A DNA stretch of 64,000 nucleotides from Pedobacter ginsenosidimutans (GTDB lineage: Bacteria; Bacteroidota; Bacteroidia; Sphingobacteriales; Sphingobacteriaceae), in contig NZ_LMZQ01000012.1 of the NCBI RefSeq assembly GCF_001442625.1, positions 62,001 through 126,000 on the forward strand, read 5' to 3'. Positions within the stretch are counted from its first letter, which is position 1; each line of letters begins with the position of its first letter. The notes below the pieces were generated by a model. It worked only from the letters and a program-made list of their open reading frames with translations, did not search any database and was not told where the DNA came from. A program made the translations under genes and the position numbers. Positions 10,192 through 19,914 of this stretch are shown here, piece after piece.

Positions 10192-10989
10192 ATGAAAATA
10201 TTTTCTAACTTATTTGCCAGTCTGTTTATTGCAATGGCTTTAGCTGGTTGCACCAAAAATGTACTCGATTATGGTGAAACCGAAAAATTGACCAGCGACC
10301 AGGCTTTATTAAAGGTGAACTATGCCTCTTACTATTATAACAATAGGGCAATAGCAATTAAAATTAACGATAAAAGAGTGAGCAGTGTAATTACCGCACG
10401 TACTCCTTTTCCTGGTGGCGGGTACAACACAGGAGGCAGTTCTACGGCTGATTTTCTTGCTGTAAGTCCTGGGAATCTAAAACTATCGATTATTCTTCCC
10501 AAAAAGAAAGATGATGGAACTGATTCAGTTGTGTTATACAGTACAACCTTCCAGATAGAAGCAGGTAAAAATTATGTTGCGCATATTACCGATACTGCTG
10601 CAAACACCAAGAATGTTTTAACTCAGGAAAGTTTTACCAGGCCGGATACAGCTTATTGCAAATACCGGTTTATCAACTTAATGCCAAATGTACCATCTGT
10701 AGATCTATATTACGGAACCAGTGCAACCGATAATGCAAAAGACTCGCTCATTGCAGGCAATGTAAATTATTTAAACATTACTAACGAGATTACATTAAGG
10801 TCTGCGCAATCAAAAACCTGGAAAATCAGGCCGGCGGGAGCAGCGATAACAACTGCAACGGTTCTGGCTAATTATACCAGTGCAAGTACTTTTTTAAACA
10901 AAAGGGTTTATACTATTTTTGCTAGTGGCTATAGTGGCATCACAACGGCACCACGTAGACCTTACGTATCGTTCTTTTTAATCAGATAG
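10192..10989 (+). CDS. DUF4397-like surface lipoprotein
   Basis: Lipoprotein of 265 aa with lipobox LAGC (Cys20). The body has two beta-rich immunoglobulin-like segments, each with the pattern typical of DUF4397 (for example YRFINLMPNVPSVDLYYG and LKVNYASYYYNNRAIAIKIN). Proteins of this kind are often the third gene of susCD operons and occupy the position of SusE/SusF-type auxiliary glycan binders. It lies 24 bp after the susD gene and ends just before a terminator, so it is the last gene of the operon. A glycan-binding role is inferred from position. Confidence 0.75.
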   Translation: MKIFSNLFASLFIAMALAGCTKNVLDYGETEKLTSDQALLKVNYASYYYNNRAIAIKINDKRVSSVITARTPFPGGGYNTGGSSTADFLAVSPGNLKLSIILPKKKDDGTDSVVLYSTTFQIEAGKNYVAHITDTAANTKNVLTQESFTRPDTAYCKYRFINLMPNVPSVDLYYGTSATDNAKDSLIAGNVNYLNITNEITLRSAQSKTWKIRPAGAAITTATVLANYTSASTFLNKRVYTIFASGYSGITTAPRRPYVSFFLIR

Positions 10990-11007
10990 ATTAAATTAAA
11001 GATATAA

Positions 11008-11036
11008 AAGCCAACCCATAGCGGTTGGCTTTTTTA
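11008..11036 (+). terminator. Terminator after the susCD 2 operon
   Basis: Perfect 9-bp stem AAGCCAACC/GGTTGGCTT with a 6-nt loop followed by a T-run. Confidence 0.88.
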
Positions 11037-11099
11037 TTTCCCGGATTTTTTTAGCAGCACAGAAAGGAATAGTGATAAAGCAATAACTGCTTAATAATC

Positions 11100-11129
11100 A
11101 GGTAATGCGCTTTTTTGCGTGTTTATGCG
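11100..11129. promoter_or_regulatory. Second set of phased 10-bp TGCG repeats
   Basis: Three 10-mers ending AATGCG, TTTGCG and TTATGCG stand in exact 10-bp register, as in 5271-5300. A further TTTTATGCG occurs at 11204-11212. The sites are 125-150 bp upstream of susC 3. They are candidates for the DeoR-type regulator encoded at 4478-5224, which would join the two operons in one regulon (inference). Confidence 0.5.
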
Positions 11130-11253
11130 GTAATATAGATGTTGCAAAACTAAATTTGTTTTTTTTAATCAAATAATTAGTGATATTTACTTAAATATTG
11201 CTGTTTTATGCGGTATTAAGACTAAACTACAAAACAATTCTAAACTTACGTTT

Positions 11254-14200
11254 ATGAAAAAAAAACTACTATTAATTTTTCTTGGTACGTTTTTGTTGCT
11301 GGCTCATGCCATCGCGCAACAAATTACCATTACGGGTAAGGTTACATCAGAAGATGGTCCTGTACCCGGCGTTTCTATCCGGGTAAAAGGAAGCACTATT
11401 GTTGCACAGTCTACCGCCGATGGAACTTATTCTATCAAAGCCTCCAATGGCGACATATTGGTGTTTTCTTACATCGGTTATGTAACTACAGAAAGAACCA
11501 TTGGAGCAGGTAAAATAATCAATGTTAGTCTGAAAACAGATGCTCAGGGGCTAGATGATGTAGTTGTGGTGGGTTATGGAACTCAGCGCAAAGGCAACCT
11601 TACCGGAGCAGTTTCTACCATTGATGTGAAAAAGACGCTGGAGGGCAGACCAATCGCCGACGTTGGCAGGGCACTACAAGGTGCCGCATCTGGTTTAAGT
11701 GTAACCGTTCCAAGTGGAGAGATTGGTTCTGACCCAGTGATCAAAATCAGAGGGCAATTGGCGTCATTTGCAGGTGGAAGTTCTCCTTTGATTTTATTGG
11801 ATAACGTTGAGATTCCAAGCATCCAATTGGTTAATCCAAATGATATTGCCTCTATTACCATTTTGAAAGATGCAGCTGCAGCTTCTATTTATGGTGCTAA
11901 GGCTGCTTTTGGTGTGGTATTGATCACTACTAAACAAGGCTCGGGATCTGATAAACCGTCGATCAATTACTCAAATAATTTTTCTTTCCAAAATGTTTGG
12001 AAAGATTTAAAAATGGCTGATGTAAACGGTTTAAAGTACACTGTTGATGCCTCTGAAAGGATTGGTGTAACTACTCCGGTTGGCGCATTTTATTATGTAG
12101 ATAGGGCAAGTTACGAAAAAGCGGTTGCATGGAAAGAGAAGTATGGGAGCACAATTGGCCCTGACGACCCCACGGTGTTTGGGAGAGATTGGTATGTTCA
12201 GGGAGCTGGTCTGAAAATGGGGGTTAGAACCTACAACCCTTATGATTATATGATCAAAGAGTGGGCACCTACCCAACAACACAACCTATCAGTTGGTGGT
12301 ACAACCGGGAAAACATCTTATAATATCGGACTTGCATTGCTTGATCAGAGTGGAATGTTAAAGCCGGCAAAAGAAGATCGTTTTACACGCTACAATGCTT
12401 CATTTAAAATTTCAAGTGAAATCAACAAATACCTTACCATACGTGGGGGTGCATTATATTCACGGAGAAATAAACAGTATGCCTATACCACAAGCTCCAC
12501 AACAGCCGATCCATGGTTGTATTTATATCGTTGGAGTTCCTTGTACCCATTGGGCAAGGATGAGAATGGAGATGCCATCCGCAGTCCTGAAAGTGAAGTG
12601 GCTTCAGCAAATACCGCTAATATATTGTTAAATTATGCCAATGTAAATCTGGGATCTACCGTTAATATCCTAAAAAACTGGAAAGTAGATTTTGATTATA
12701 CTTTTACCAATCAGAACGAGGATTGGAAAAGACCAGGCACAAGATTTACCGCAAGAAACTCGTGGGTGGCTCCTAAAGCGCGTTTAGATGCAAGTGGTGC
12801 ACCTGTTTATGTAAACGATCAGGGCCAAGTGGTATCGAGTACCACGGCTGGCGCAATTGCAGCTTATGATCTATCTATGGATATGTATACCACACCTGGG
12901 TCAAGCCCCGATCATTTTGCCAGATCTGCCACAAGCTATTTTAGCCATACCATTAATGCTTTTACTACTTATAGTTTAAACCTTAAGGAAAACCACGATT
13001 TTAAATTTATTTTGGGTTTAAACCGGGTTACTTCTACTGCTGAATCCCAGTTTGGTCAAATCACCAATTTGAGTGATATCATTAACCCACAGTTTAGATT
13101 CGGTACCGGACTTCAAACCGTACTCCCATCTAGCGCAGTAATGGGCATTATCCCAGGTGGGATTAACATTCCGGGATCAGATAAAAGATGGGAAGCGCAA
13201 TTGGGATATTTTGGTCGTGTAAACTATGCTTTTAAAAACAAATACCTTATTGAAGGTAATTTGCGTTACGATGGTTCTTCTAAATTCCCAACCGATTTGC
13301 AGTGGAGATGGTTTCCATCATTTTCGGCAGGTTGGGTAGCCAGTGAAGAAAGTTTTATGGCCTGGACCAAACCACTCCTGAACCAATTAAAATTCAGGGG
13401 TTCCTGGGGTTCAATCGGCGATCAGACCGTACCAAACAATTTATATATAGCCACTATGCCAAGCGGACAATCGAGTTGGATTGGTGCAAATGGTGCCAAA
13501 GTAAATTATGTAGGTACGCCTGATGCAATTAAAGAAGCAATTCAATGGCAGGATATTGTAACTACCAATATAGGGCTAGACGCAACCCTTTTAAATAATA
13601 AGGTAAATCTTTCTTTTGATGTTTTTCAAAGAAACACCAATAATATGATTGTGCCACAGGAAGGCATTCCTTTTACTTTTGGTGCCGGGGCGCCACAGGG
13701 AAATTTTGGTGCCCTACAAACGAGAGGATGGGAGTTGACCCTAGATTTTAACCACAGGTTTAAAAATGGTTTAGGGATTAATTTTAAAGGAAATATTTCT
13801 GATGCCAAAACAAGGCTAACCGAGTATGGTTCCGGAACACAGGTGCTTAATAATTATAACGGAAAAGATATTGGCGAAATTTGGGGCTACCGTACCGATA
13901 GGTTATATCAAACAAGCGATTTCGAGTTAGATGGCTCGGGTAAACCAATCCTAATTACGTTAACTAGTGCGGAAAGTAAGTTAAACGCAGGTAAACAAAC
14001 TTATAAACTAAAAGCCGGACCAAATGGTGAAAAACCAGTTTACCAACCATTTTTACAAAATTCATCTAATTTCCGTTTTGGCCCTGGTGATGTTAAGTTT
14101 AAAGATATTAATGGTGATGGGGAAATCAGTAATGGCGATGGCACATTGGCCAACCATGGCGATTTAGAGGTAATCGGAAATTCTAATCCGAGTTACGAGT

Positions 14201-14721
14201 ATGGTTTTAGGTTGGGCGCCGACTTTAAAGGCGTTGATATCAGTGCATTTTTCCAGGGTGTGGGTAGCCGTAAAATTTGGGGTGCTGGATTTTTAGCTAT
14301 CCCAGGCTTTAACTCTTCCGATGGTGCAATGCCCGAAGCTATTGCAGGGAACTATTGGACGCCACAAACACCAGATGCTTTTTACCCTGCTGCTTATAAC
14401 AATGCAGCAAGTGGAACCACCAATAACATGCAGGTTCAAGATCGCTATCTGTTAAACATGGCTTATTTAAGATTGAAAAATTTAACCGTTGGTTATACTT
14501 TTCCGCAGATGTTGACCAAAAAAGTAGGTATCAGCTCACTTAGGGTATATACGGCGTTAGAGAATTTCTTTACCTGGGATCATTTGGGCGATTTGCCTAT
14601 CGATCCGGAGAGCGTTAGCGGCTATTCGATCTGGGATCAGTCAAATTATAACAGCGGTCGTACAGGAACCGGAATCCCAGCCTTTAAGAGTATTTCTTTT
14701 GGTGTTCAGTTGAATTTTTAA
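11254..14721 (+). CDS. SusC-like TonB-dependent receptor 3
   Basis: Outer-membrane transporter, 1155 aa, the largest of the three. Signal peptide residues 1-21 (MKKKLLLIFLGTFLLLAHAIA), then the regulatory-like domain (ITITGKV...PVPGVSIRVKGSTIV) nearly matching susC 2, a TonB-box-like LDDVVVVGYGTQRKGNLTGAVS typical of classic SusC proteins, the plug (IKIRGQL, LILLDNVEIPS, ILKDAAAASIYGAKAAFGVVLITTK), then the barrel. A KFKDINGDGEISNGD stretch in an extracellular loop resembles an EF-hand-like calcium site common in large SusC proteins. It ends FGVQLNF. Paired with the susD gene 11 bp downstream. Confidence 0.95.
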   Translation: MKKKLLLIFLGTFLLLAHAIAQQITITGKVTSEDGPVPGVSIRVKGSTIVAQSTADGTYSIKASNGDILVFSYIGYVTTERTIGAGKIINVSLKTDAQGLDDVVVVGYGTQRKGNLTGAVSTIDVKKTLEGRPIADVGRALQGAASGLSVTVPSGEIGSDPVIKIRGQLASFAGGSSPLILLDNVEIPSIQLVNPNDIASITILKDAAAASIYGAKAAFGVVLITTKQGSGSDKPSINYSNNFSFQNVWKDLKMADVNGLKYTVDASERIGVTTPVGAFYYVDRASYEKAVAWKEKYGSTIGPDDPTVFGRDWYVQGAGLKMGVRTYNPYDYMIKEWAPTQQHNLSVGGTTGKTSYNIGLALLDQSGMLKPAKEDRFTRYNASFKISSEINKYLTIRGGALYSRRNKQYAYTTSSTTADPWLYLYRWSSLYPLGKDENGDAIRSPESEVASANTANILLNYANVNLGSTVNILKNWKVDFDYTFTNQNEDWKRPGTRFTARNSWVAPKARLDASGAPVYVNDQGQVVSSTTAGAIAAYDLSMDMYTTPGSSPDHFARSATSYFSHTINAFTTYSLNLKENHDFKFILGLNRVTSTAESQFGQITNLSDIINPQFRFGTGLQTVLPSSAVMGIIPGGINIPGSDKRWEAQLGYFGRVNYAFKNKYLIEGNLRYDGSSKFPTDLQWRWFPSFSAGWVASEESFMAWTKPLLNQLKFRGSWGSIGDQTVPNNLYIATMPSGQSSWIGANGAKVNYVGTPDAIKEAIQWQDIVTTNIGLDATLLNNKVNLSFDVFQRNTNNMIVPQEGIPFTFGAGAPQGNFGALQTRGWELTLDFNHRFKNGLGINFKGNISDAKTRLTEYGSGTQVLNNYNGKDIGEIWGYRTDRLYQTSDFELDGSGKPILITLTSAESKLNAGKQTYKLKAGPNGEKPVYQPFLQNSSNFRFGPGDVKFKDINGDGEISNGDGTLANHGDLEVIGNSNPSYEYGFRLGADFKGVDISAFFQGVGSRKIWGAGFLAIPGFNSSDGAMPEAIAGNYWTPQTPDAFYPAAYNNAASGTTNNMQVQDRYLLNMAYLRLKNLTVGYTFPQMLTKKVGISSLRVYTALENFFTWDHLGDLPIDPESVSGYSIWDQSNYNSGRTGTGIPAFKSISFGVQLNF

Positions 14722-14732
14722 AAATTAAGAAG

Positions 14733-16577
14733 ATGAAATATTTTAAATACATATATGGTTTGCCGGTTATGGCCTGCCTACTTCTGGTGTCTTGTAATAA
14801 GGATGTTTTAGACCGTCCGCCCCTAACATCTTATGTTGATGGGCAATATTGGCGTGGTGAAGATGATATCCGCATGTACGCCAACAGCTACTATCCGAAC
14901 TATTTTAACGGTTATAGCACTGGCTTTGGAGTTGATTATACACCTGTTAGGGGTTATACTTTCTCTGATGACTTAACAGGTAAAAATGTTCAGATTAACT
15001 TTGAAAGTAGTGTGCCTACTACAAGAGGTTCTGTTTCTGAAGCAGCTGATTGGTTGGGTACCTATGCTGGTCCAACTTGGGATTTTGCCTGGATCAGAAA
15101 ATCGAATGTAATGCTTGCCCGTTTAAACGACGTAGCTAAGCCTAAAATTAGTACTGAAGCCTATAACCACTGGACAGCAGTTGCCCGTTTTTTTAGGGGT
15201 TTTGAATATAGCCGTTTAGTCAGTGTTTTTGGCGATGTGCCTTATTTTGATAAAGAACTTTCGGATACCGATCTGGCTGCTTTATATAAAGATAGAGATG
15301 CCAGGGGAGTGGTTATGGATAAAGTATACGATGATTTTAAGTTCGTAATGGCCAACATGCGCGAAAATGATGGGGCTCAGTTTTTAAATAAATACATTGC
15401 TGCCGCTTTTATTTCAAGATTTATGTTATTTGAAGGAACTTATGAACATTATCATGGTTTAGATGCGGCAAGAGCAAAAAAATATTTAGAATTTGCTGTT
15501 GAGGCAGGCGATTATGTGATCAATAGCAACAAATATAATTTCACCCGCGATTTTAAATCATTGTTCTCGAGCGATAACCTGGCAGGGCATCCGGAAGTAT
15601 TGCTTTATAGAACTTACGATGCTGCTTTAACGGTTACACACAGTATTGGTTCTTACCAAAATGGAACAGAGGTTGTAGGAGTTGATGCAAATTTAGTTTT
15701 GATCAAATCTTTCCTGCTAAATGATGGCAAAGTATGGCAAAACTCTGCTGTTACCGGAGCCAACTCATTTACAATTGCCGATCTGGTAAAAACGAGAGAT
15801 CCACGTTTTGAAGCATCGTTTTATGATAAAGCCCTGGTTCCTTCTGCAACTTTACTTTATGGGTTTAAATTTGCTTCAAGAGAGGCTTTAACTTATATTG
15901 GAAAAACTTACCCTGCCGCTTGGGGCAGTAACACCAATACAAGTGATGCGCCCGTAATGCGTTTGGCAGAAGTCGTGTTAAACTGGATAGAAGCCAAAGC
16001 AGTATTGGCTCAGTATTTTGGTGGTACGGCAGTAACGCAGGCTGATTTAAACAAATCAGTAAATGCAATCAGAAACCGGCCCTTAGATGCTGCGGCAACT
16101 GCAAAGGGGGTATTAAAAACAGCTCCATTAACGTTAGGTGCACTTCCTGTTGATCCGGCTAAAGATGCCGATGTTCCTGATCTGATCTGGGAAATCCGCA
16201 GGGAGCGTCGTATGGAGTTTGTGTTTGAGCATACCCGTTTGTTGGATTTAAAACGCTGGAAAAAATTAAACAATATGGACTTCAGTGCCAATCCTGACTA
16301 TTTCTTGGGTCCATGGGTTAATGTACAAACCGAGGCTGCAAGTTACTTAACTCCTGCTAATGCAACTGCCCGAAATGTTAAGGTTAAAAAGGCTGATGGT
16401 ACCATTGTTACCTATGACGGCACAAATGCTGCGGCCATGGTAGGTTATTGGATGGTTACCAATGCGACAAATAGAAATGCATTTACAGATAGGGCATATT
16501 TAGCCCCAGTAGGGCAGGCACAGATTATTCAATATCAGGAAAAGGGCTATAAGCTTACGCAGACTACAGGCTGGTAG
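14733..16577 (+). CDS. SusD/RagB-family surface lipoprotein 3
   Basis: RagB/SusD nutrient-binding lipoprotein, 614 aa. Lipobox LVSC (Cys21) is followed by NKDVLDRPPLTSYVDGQYWRGEDD, the usual SusD N-terminus. TPR-like helical segments include ARFFRGFEYSRLVSVFGDVPYF, a very conserved SusD signature. The C-terminal region has LIWEIRRERRMEFVFEHTRLLDLKRWKKL, the classic family ending. It is the partner of susC 3, closes that operon and is followed by a terminator. Confidence 0.95.
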   Translation: MKYFKYIYGLPVMACLLLVSCNKDVLDRPPLTSYVDGQYWRGEDDIRMYANSYYPNYFNGYSTGFGVDYTPVRGYTFSDDLTGKNVQINFESSVPTTRGSVSEAADWLGTYAGPTWDFAWIRKSNVMLARLNDVAKPKISTEAYNHWTAVARFFRGFEYSRLVSVFGDVPYFDKELSDTDLAALYKDRDARGVVMDKVYDDFKFVMANMRENDGAQFLNKYIAAAFISRFMLFEGTYEHYHGLDAARAKKYLEFAVEAGDYVINSNKYNFTRDFKSLFSSDNLAGHPEVLLYRTYDAALTVTHSIGSYQNGTEVVGVDANLVLIKSFLLNDGKVWQNSAVTGANSFTIADLVKTRDPRFEASFYDKALVPSATLLYGFKFASREALTYIGKTYPAAWGSNTNTSDAPVMRLAEVVLNWIEAKAVLAQYFGGTAVTQADLNKSVNAIRNRPLDAAATAKGVLKTAPLTLGALPVDPAKDADVPDLIWEIRRERRMEFVFEHTRLLDLKRWKKLNNMDFSANPDYFLGPWVNVQTEAASYLTPANATARNVKVKKADGTIVTYDGTNAAAMVGYWMVTNATNRNAFTDRAYLAPVGQAQIIQYQEKGYKLTQTTGW

Positions 16578-16605
16578 TGTTTTAGATGTTTTTTGAATTT
16601 AATAT

Positions 16606-16643
16606 AACCTCCTCAAACTTAATAAGATTGAGGAGGTTTTTTT
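16606..16643. terminator. Terminator between susD 3 and the convergent phosphoesterase gene
   Basis: Perfect 11-bp stem AACCTCCTCAA/TTGAGGAGGTT with an 11-nt loop followed by seven T. It lies between convergent genes. Confidence 0.9.
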
Positions 16644-16650
16644 ATGCTTA

Positions 16651-18483
16651 TTATTTCGTGCTTAGCCACACTACTTTACCATCCATTGTACTCGCTAGTA
16701 TATTTTTACTGTCGATCACATTCACGGTATTAATCATCGAATTATCTATTTTATGTGCCCAAACCGTGCTCTGTTGTTTGGGGTCGATGGCATAGATAAC
16801 ACCGTTTTTTGTTCCAAAAAATACCTTCCCGTCTTTCTCTATCAACATGGATGGTACGTGTTCATATCCAAAGCCTGCATTATATCGCCAAAGTATACCC
16901 GGATCTTGTGCCTGCGCTTTATAAGCTACAATTTCGTCCTGCATGGTTTTGCCATAAATGATGGTACTGTCTGCAGATTGTCCGATCGATTCGCGAACCG
17001 TAGCTTCTTTGTTCCGCCAAAGTGTACTTCCGTTTTTTGCATCAATCGCGGTTAAATAACGGTCTGGAGCTGCAATATAAATTATCCCGTTATAAGCTAC
17101 AGGCGTTACCATAGCTGGCGAAAACATTCTGTTGCCCTGGCCATTATTCCATTTCCACAACAAGTTTCCGCTGTTAATATCAAGTGCATATAAATGTCTG
17201 CCCCATGAGCCAAAAATAATCTTGCCCTGATAAATAAGTGGCTTGCCCACAATCGTACCTTCTACTTCTTTAAATGCCCATATTTCATTCCCTGTTTTAA
17301 CATCCAATGCCCTAAAGGTATTATCGCTGCCACCTATGTACACCTGTTGGCCGCTAACTACCGGCGAACCCAATACCGAGTTAGTTGTTTCTTTGTGCCA
17401 GATTTCTTTTCCTGTTTTTGCATTTAATGCGTAAATAGTGCCATCTCCTGAACCGAAGATAACCATATTGTTAACGGCAACTGGTGATGAATAGATCGCG
17501 CCTTTGGTTTTAAATGTCCATACTTTTTTTCCTGTATTTTTATTTAAGGCTTCAACCAAACCTAAGCTATTGCCAAAAATAACATTGTTCGAAGCGTAGG
17601 TTGGTGTATTCACTACGTTGGCGTTAGAATGATAAGTCCAAACTTCTTTCGTACCCGGATATTTATTGTTGATTGCAAAATCGGGGCGATTATATTTTTT
17701 TGAATCAGCCTGAAAAGTTTTTAGTGCAATTTTTCGCCACACCGGAAGAATATCCTGGGTTGGTTTTTTAACCTGGAAAAAAGCACTATCCCTGTTCATC
17801 GTTACAATGTTGTACCCTCCAATACTATCCTTTGCCCTTAGGTTAGAGCGCCCCATTGTAGCTTCAATACCTTCAAAATTATAAGGATGATTATTGTGCC
17901 CATGGCCGCAAATGGCATATTGGATATTATATTTCTTTAACTCATCCGTTGCTTCGTACCAATTATCCAAACTGTTATCCAGCGGGTAATGGTTGGCAAA
18001 AATAATGGGCATATTCTTAGGTGTTGCTTTAAGCACACTGTCAAGCCAAACGGTCGCATCTCTTGGAATGTGCCCATCGCTCATCCTTACGTAAGGGCCA
18101 GATGCACATGCTATAAAACGGTAGCCATTATGATCGAAAATAAATTTATCGCCACCAAACTCTTTAATAAAATTTACACCACCTGATTCTGACCATCCTG
18201 TATCGTGGTTTCCGGGGATAATGTGGTATGGTTTATTTAATTTCGATAGGATGTCTTTAGCCAGTTTAAGCTCATTATTGGTACCCATTTCGGTGATGTC
18301 GCCAGTAATGATCACAAAATCGATGTCATTTATTGTATTTAAATCAGCAACAGTTCTGTTAAGATCTTCTTCGCCTGTTGATGACCCAACGTGGGTATCA
18401 GTTACAAAAGCATATTTAAAACTTTGGGCTTTTACAGAGAGCGAGAACAGAATAGCAAACAGTAAAAGAATGGGATATTTCAT
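16651..18483 (-). CDS. Exported metallophosphoesterase fused to a PQQ-like beta-propeller
   Basis: Predicted periplasmic or surface two-domain protein, 610 aa from the chosen ATG (a start 23 codons upstream is open, but MKYPILLLFAILFSLSVKAQ is a clean signal peptide). Residues about 25-250 form a calcineurin-like phosphoesterase with the metal-binding motifs FVTDTHVG, IITGDIT, IPGNHDTGW, FANHYPL and GHGHNNH. The rest is a propeller of repeated blades with the PQQ/BamB pattern (VYIGGSDNTFRALDVKTGNEIW, IIFGSGDGTIYALNAKTGKEIW and others). No PQQ-dependent dehydrogenase catalytic part is present, so the propeller is more likely a binding or scaffold module. The substrate is unknown. The gene is transcribed against susD 3 and is probably separate from the susCD operons. 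Confidence 0.85.
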   Translation of the reverse strand: MKYPILLLFAILFSLSVKAQSFKYAFVTDTHVGSSTGEEDLNRTVADLNTINDIDFVIITGDITEMGTNNELKLAKDILSKLNKPYHIIPGNHDTGWSESGGVNFIKEFGGDKFIFDHNGYRFIACASGPYVRMSDGHIPRDATVWLDSVLKATPKNMPIIFANHYPLDNSLDNWYEATDELKKYNIQYAICGHGHNNHPYNFEGIEATMGRSNLRAKDSIGGYNIVTMNRDSAFFQVKKPTQDILPVWRKIALKTFQADSKKYNRPDFAINNKYPGTKEVWTYHSNANVVNTPTYASNNVIFGNSLGLVEALNKNTGKKVWTFKTKGAIYSSPVAVNNMVIFGSGDGTIYALNAKTGKEIWHKETTNSVLGSPVVSGQQVYIGGSDNTFRALDVKTGNEIWAFKEVEGTIVGKPLIYQGKIIFGSWGRHLYALDINSGNLLWKWNNGQGNRMFSPAMVTPVAYNGIIYIAAPDRYLTAIDAKNGSTLWRNKEATVRESIGQSADSTIIYGKTMQDEIVAYKAQAQDPGILWRYNAGFGYEHVPSMLIEKDGKVFFGTKNGVIYAIDPKQQSTVWAHKIDNSMINTVNVIDSKNILASTMDGKVVWLSTK

Positions 18484-18623
18484 TTGTTTTTCGTTAAATT
18501 GTTTAAATAAAAATCGGTATTTTTTAGGGTTAAAGCGGAGCTGTAATACCAATTTTACATGTTAATAAATGTACTGCAAGAGGTTAAGAAATAGCTTTTT
18601 CTGTTCATAAAAAGGGATTAAGC

Positions 18624-18646
18624 AAAAAAGGCGGCCATTGGCCGCC
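18624..18646 (-). terminator. Terminator of the outer-membrane barrel gene
   Basis: On the minus strand a stem GGCGGCC/GGCCGCC with a 3-nt loop is followed by six T. It lies 25 bp past the stop of the gene at 18671-19273. Confidence 0.9.
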
Positions 18647-18670
18647 TCTTACTCGTTCTGTTGTAAAAAA

Positions 18671-19273
18671 TTATAAAATTTTAAACCCTAAACTCAATTG
18701 AAACAAGTTAGGTTTTTGGCTGTATTTCTCACTTTTACTGATGTTGGATAAACCAGCTTCATAGCGTAAATCAACCGAAATGTTACCCACGTCTACACCA
18801 GCACCTGCCTGTAGGCCCAGTGCCTGGTTTTTGTAGTTGTCGAAATCGGTAGCTTGTTGATAAGCAGAACTAAAAGACGAATTTTCGTCCAGAATAAATG
18901 AAATAACCGGACCAGCCATTAAGCGGAAGTTTAAATTTTTAGCACCAAATTTTGTTCCCAATAAAACAGGAACATCTAAAGTGGTAAATTTTACTTTTCC
19001 TTCAGCTGCAATTTCATTCCCATTATCTTGCGTAATGCTGATAAATTTGTTGCCTTTACTACCAATGTAAGCCTCTGGTTGCACATAAAAACTAGCGCCA
19101 CCAATTCGTGCCCAGGCACCGATCTGATAACCTAAACGGTTTTCTTCGCTTGCGAAATCTGCATTTAACTTGGCTAAGTTTACACCTGCTTTAACTCCTA
19201 GGTTAAATGTTTGTGCCTTAGATGTTGCCCAACCCAGGGTTAGGAAAACAATAGAGAAGATGATTTTTTTCAT
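18671..19273 (-). CDS. Small outer-membrane beta-barrel protein (PorT/OMP_b-brl type)
   Basis: 200-aa exported barrel. The ATG at 19273 starts a clear signal peptide (MKKIIFSIVFLTLGWATSKAQ); the open frame reaches 23 codons further but that stretch is not signal-like. The mature protein begins FNLGVKAGVNLAKLNADF, the standard start of Bacteroidota porin-family small barrels, and shows alternating hydrophobic strands to the end (PNLFQLSLGFKIL). Such proteins are usually 8-stranded barrels with unknown cargo. It stands alone with its own terminator. Exact role cannot be assigned. Confidence 0.85.
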   Translation of the reverse strand: MKKIIFSIVFLTLGWATSKAQTFNLGVKAGVNLAKLNADFASEENRLGYQIGAWARIGGASFYVQPEAYIGSKGNKFISITQDNGNEIAAEGKVKFTTLDVPVLLGTKFGAKNLNFRLMAGPVISFILDENSSFSSAYQQATDFDNYKNQALGLQAGAGVDVGNISVDLRYEAGLSNISKSEKYSQKPNLFQLSLGFKIL

Positions 19274-19465
19274 GTTGTTTAATTTGTTTTTTTTAAAGGT
19301 TATAAAACCATAAACGATCAGTGATACATGCAATGGTTTCATTTTTAAAATTTGTGTTAAGCGGTTTTTATACCGATTAGGTTTTATAACGCGCTTTTAA
19401 CACAATTATCGTGCAAAAAGAATCGGCGAATCTCCACTTTTTTTGTCACATCACATAAAAAGGTA

Positions 19466-19494
19466 TTAACCTGAGCAAATATTTTTTACTTTTG
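19466..19494 (+). promoter_or_regulatory. Candidate promoter, -7 TACTTTTG
   Basis: TACTTTTG at 19487-19494 fits TAnnTTTG exactly, with TTA at 19466-19468 as a weak -33 element 18 bp upstream. The ATG of the next gene is only 18 nt beyond the -7 element, so the mRNA leader would be very short. Confidence 0.45.
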
Positions 19495-19512
19495 CATCAA
19501 ATAAAATATGCC

Positions 19513-19728
19513 ATGGCTAATTTTCAACTTACTTCAGAAACTGCATTTAAAGTAAAAACCAAGTTCTTAAGGAAATATCGCGATCTGGCGAACGAGCCTT
19601 TAGATTTTACGCCAGGCAAAGAAGATCAACTGATTGAAGATTTAATGCGTTTGGTGAAACGCGACCGTACCTACATCGAATTTACCATTCAAAAAGCACT
19701 TGCCGATACCAAGGGCAACAGGCTTTAG
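19513..19728 (+). CDS. Small conserved hypothetical protein, 71 aa
   Basis: Short soluble charged protein (MANFQLTSETAFKVKTKFLRKYRD...), with no signal peptide, membrane segment or metal motif. I chose the ATG at 19513; the frame is open from a TTG at 19492, but that overlaps the -7 promoter element. A good promoter and unbiased codon use indicate a real gene. It resembles small uncharacterised cytosolic proteins of Bacteroidota, but I cannot name a family. Helical content is likely high. It is monocistronic, with an S41 protease gene 186 bp downstream. Confidence 0.7.
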   Translation: MANFQLTSETAFKVKTKFLRKYRDLANEPLDFTPGKEDQLIEDLMRLVKRDRTYIEFTIQKALADTKGNRL

Positions 19729-19914
19729 TAAATCTTTCCTTTGTTTTCATGCCCTTCTTTTTAGCGTAACGCTTAATTTACGCTTAGCCCAAATAAGCTG
19801 TTTTTAATATTTATCGGTTTTTGTACATTTACGTTTGTACTTAATCAATAATAATCTTCCAGAAAGAGCAGTATTTCATTTAACTCGCCCTTCGGAATTA
19901 AAACATATAAGGGA

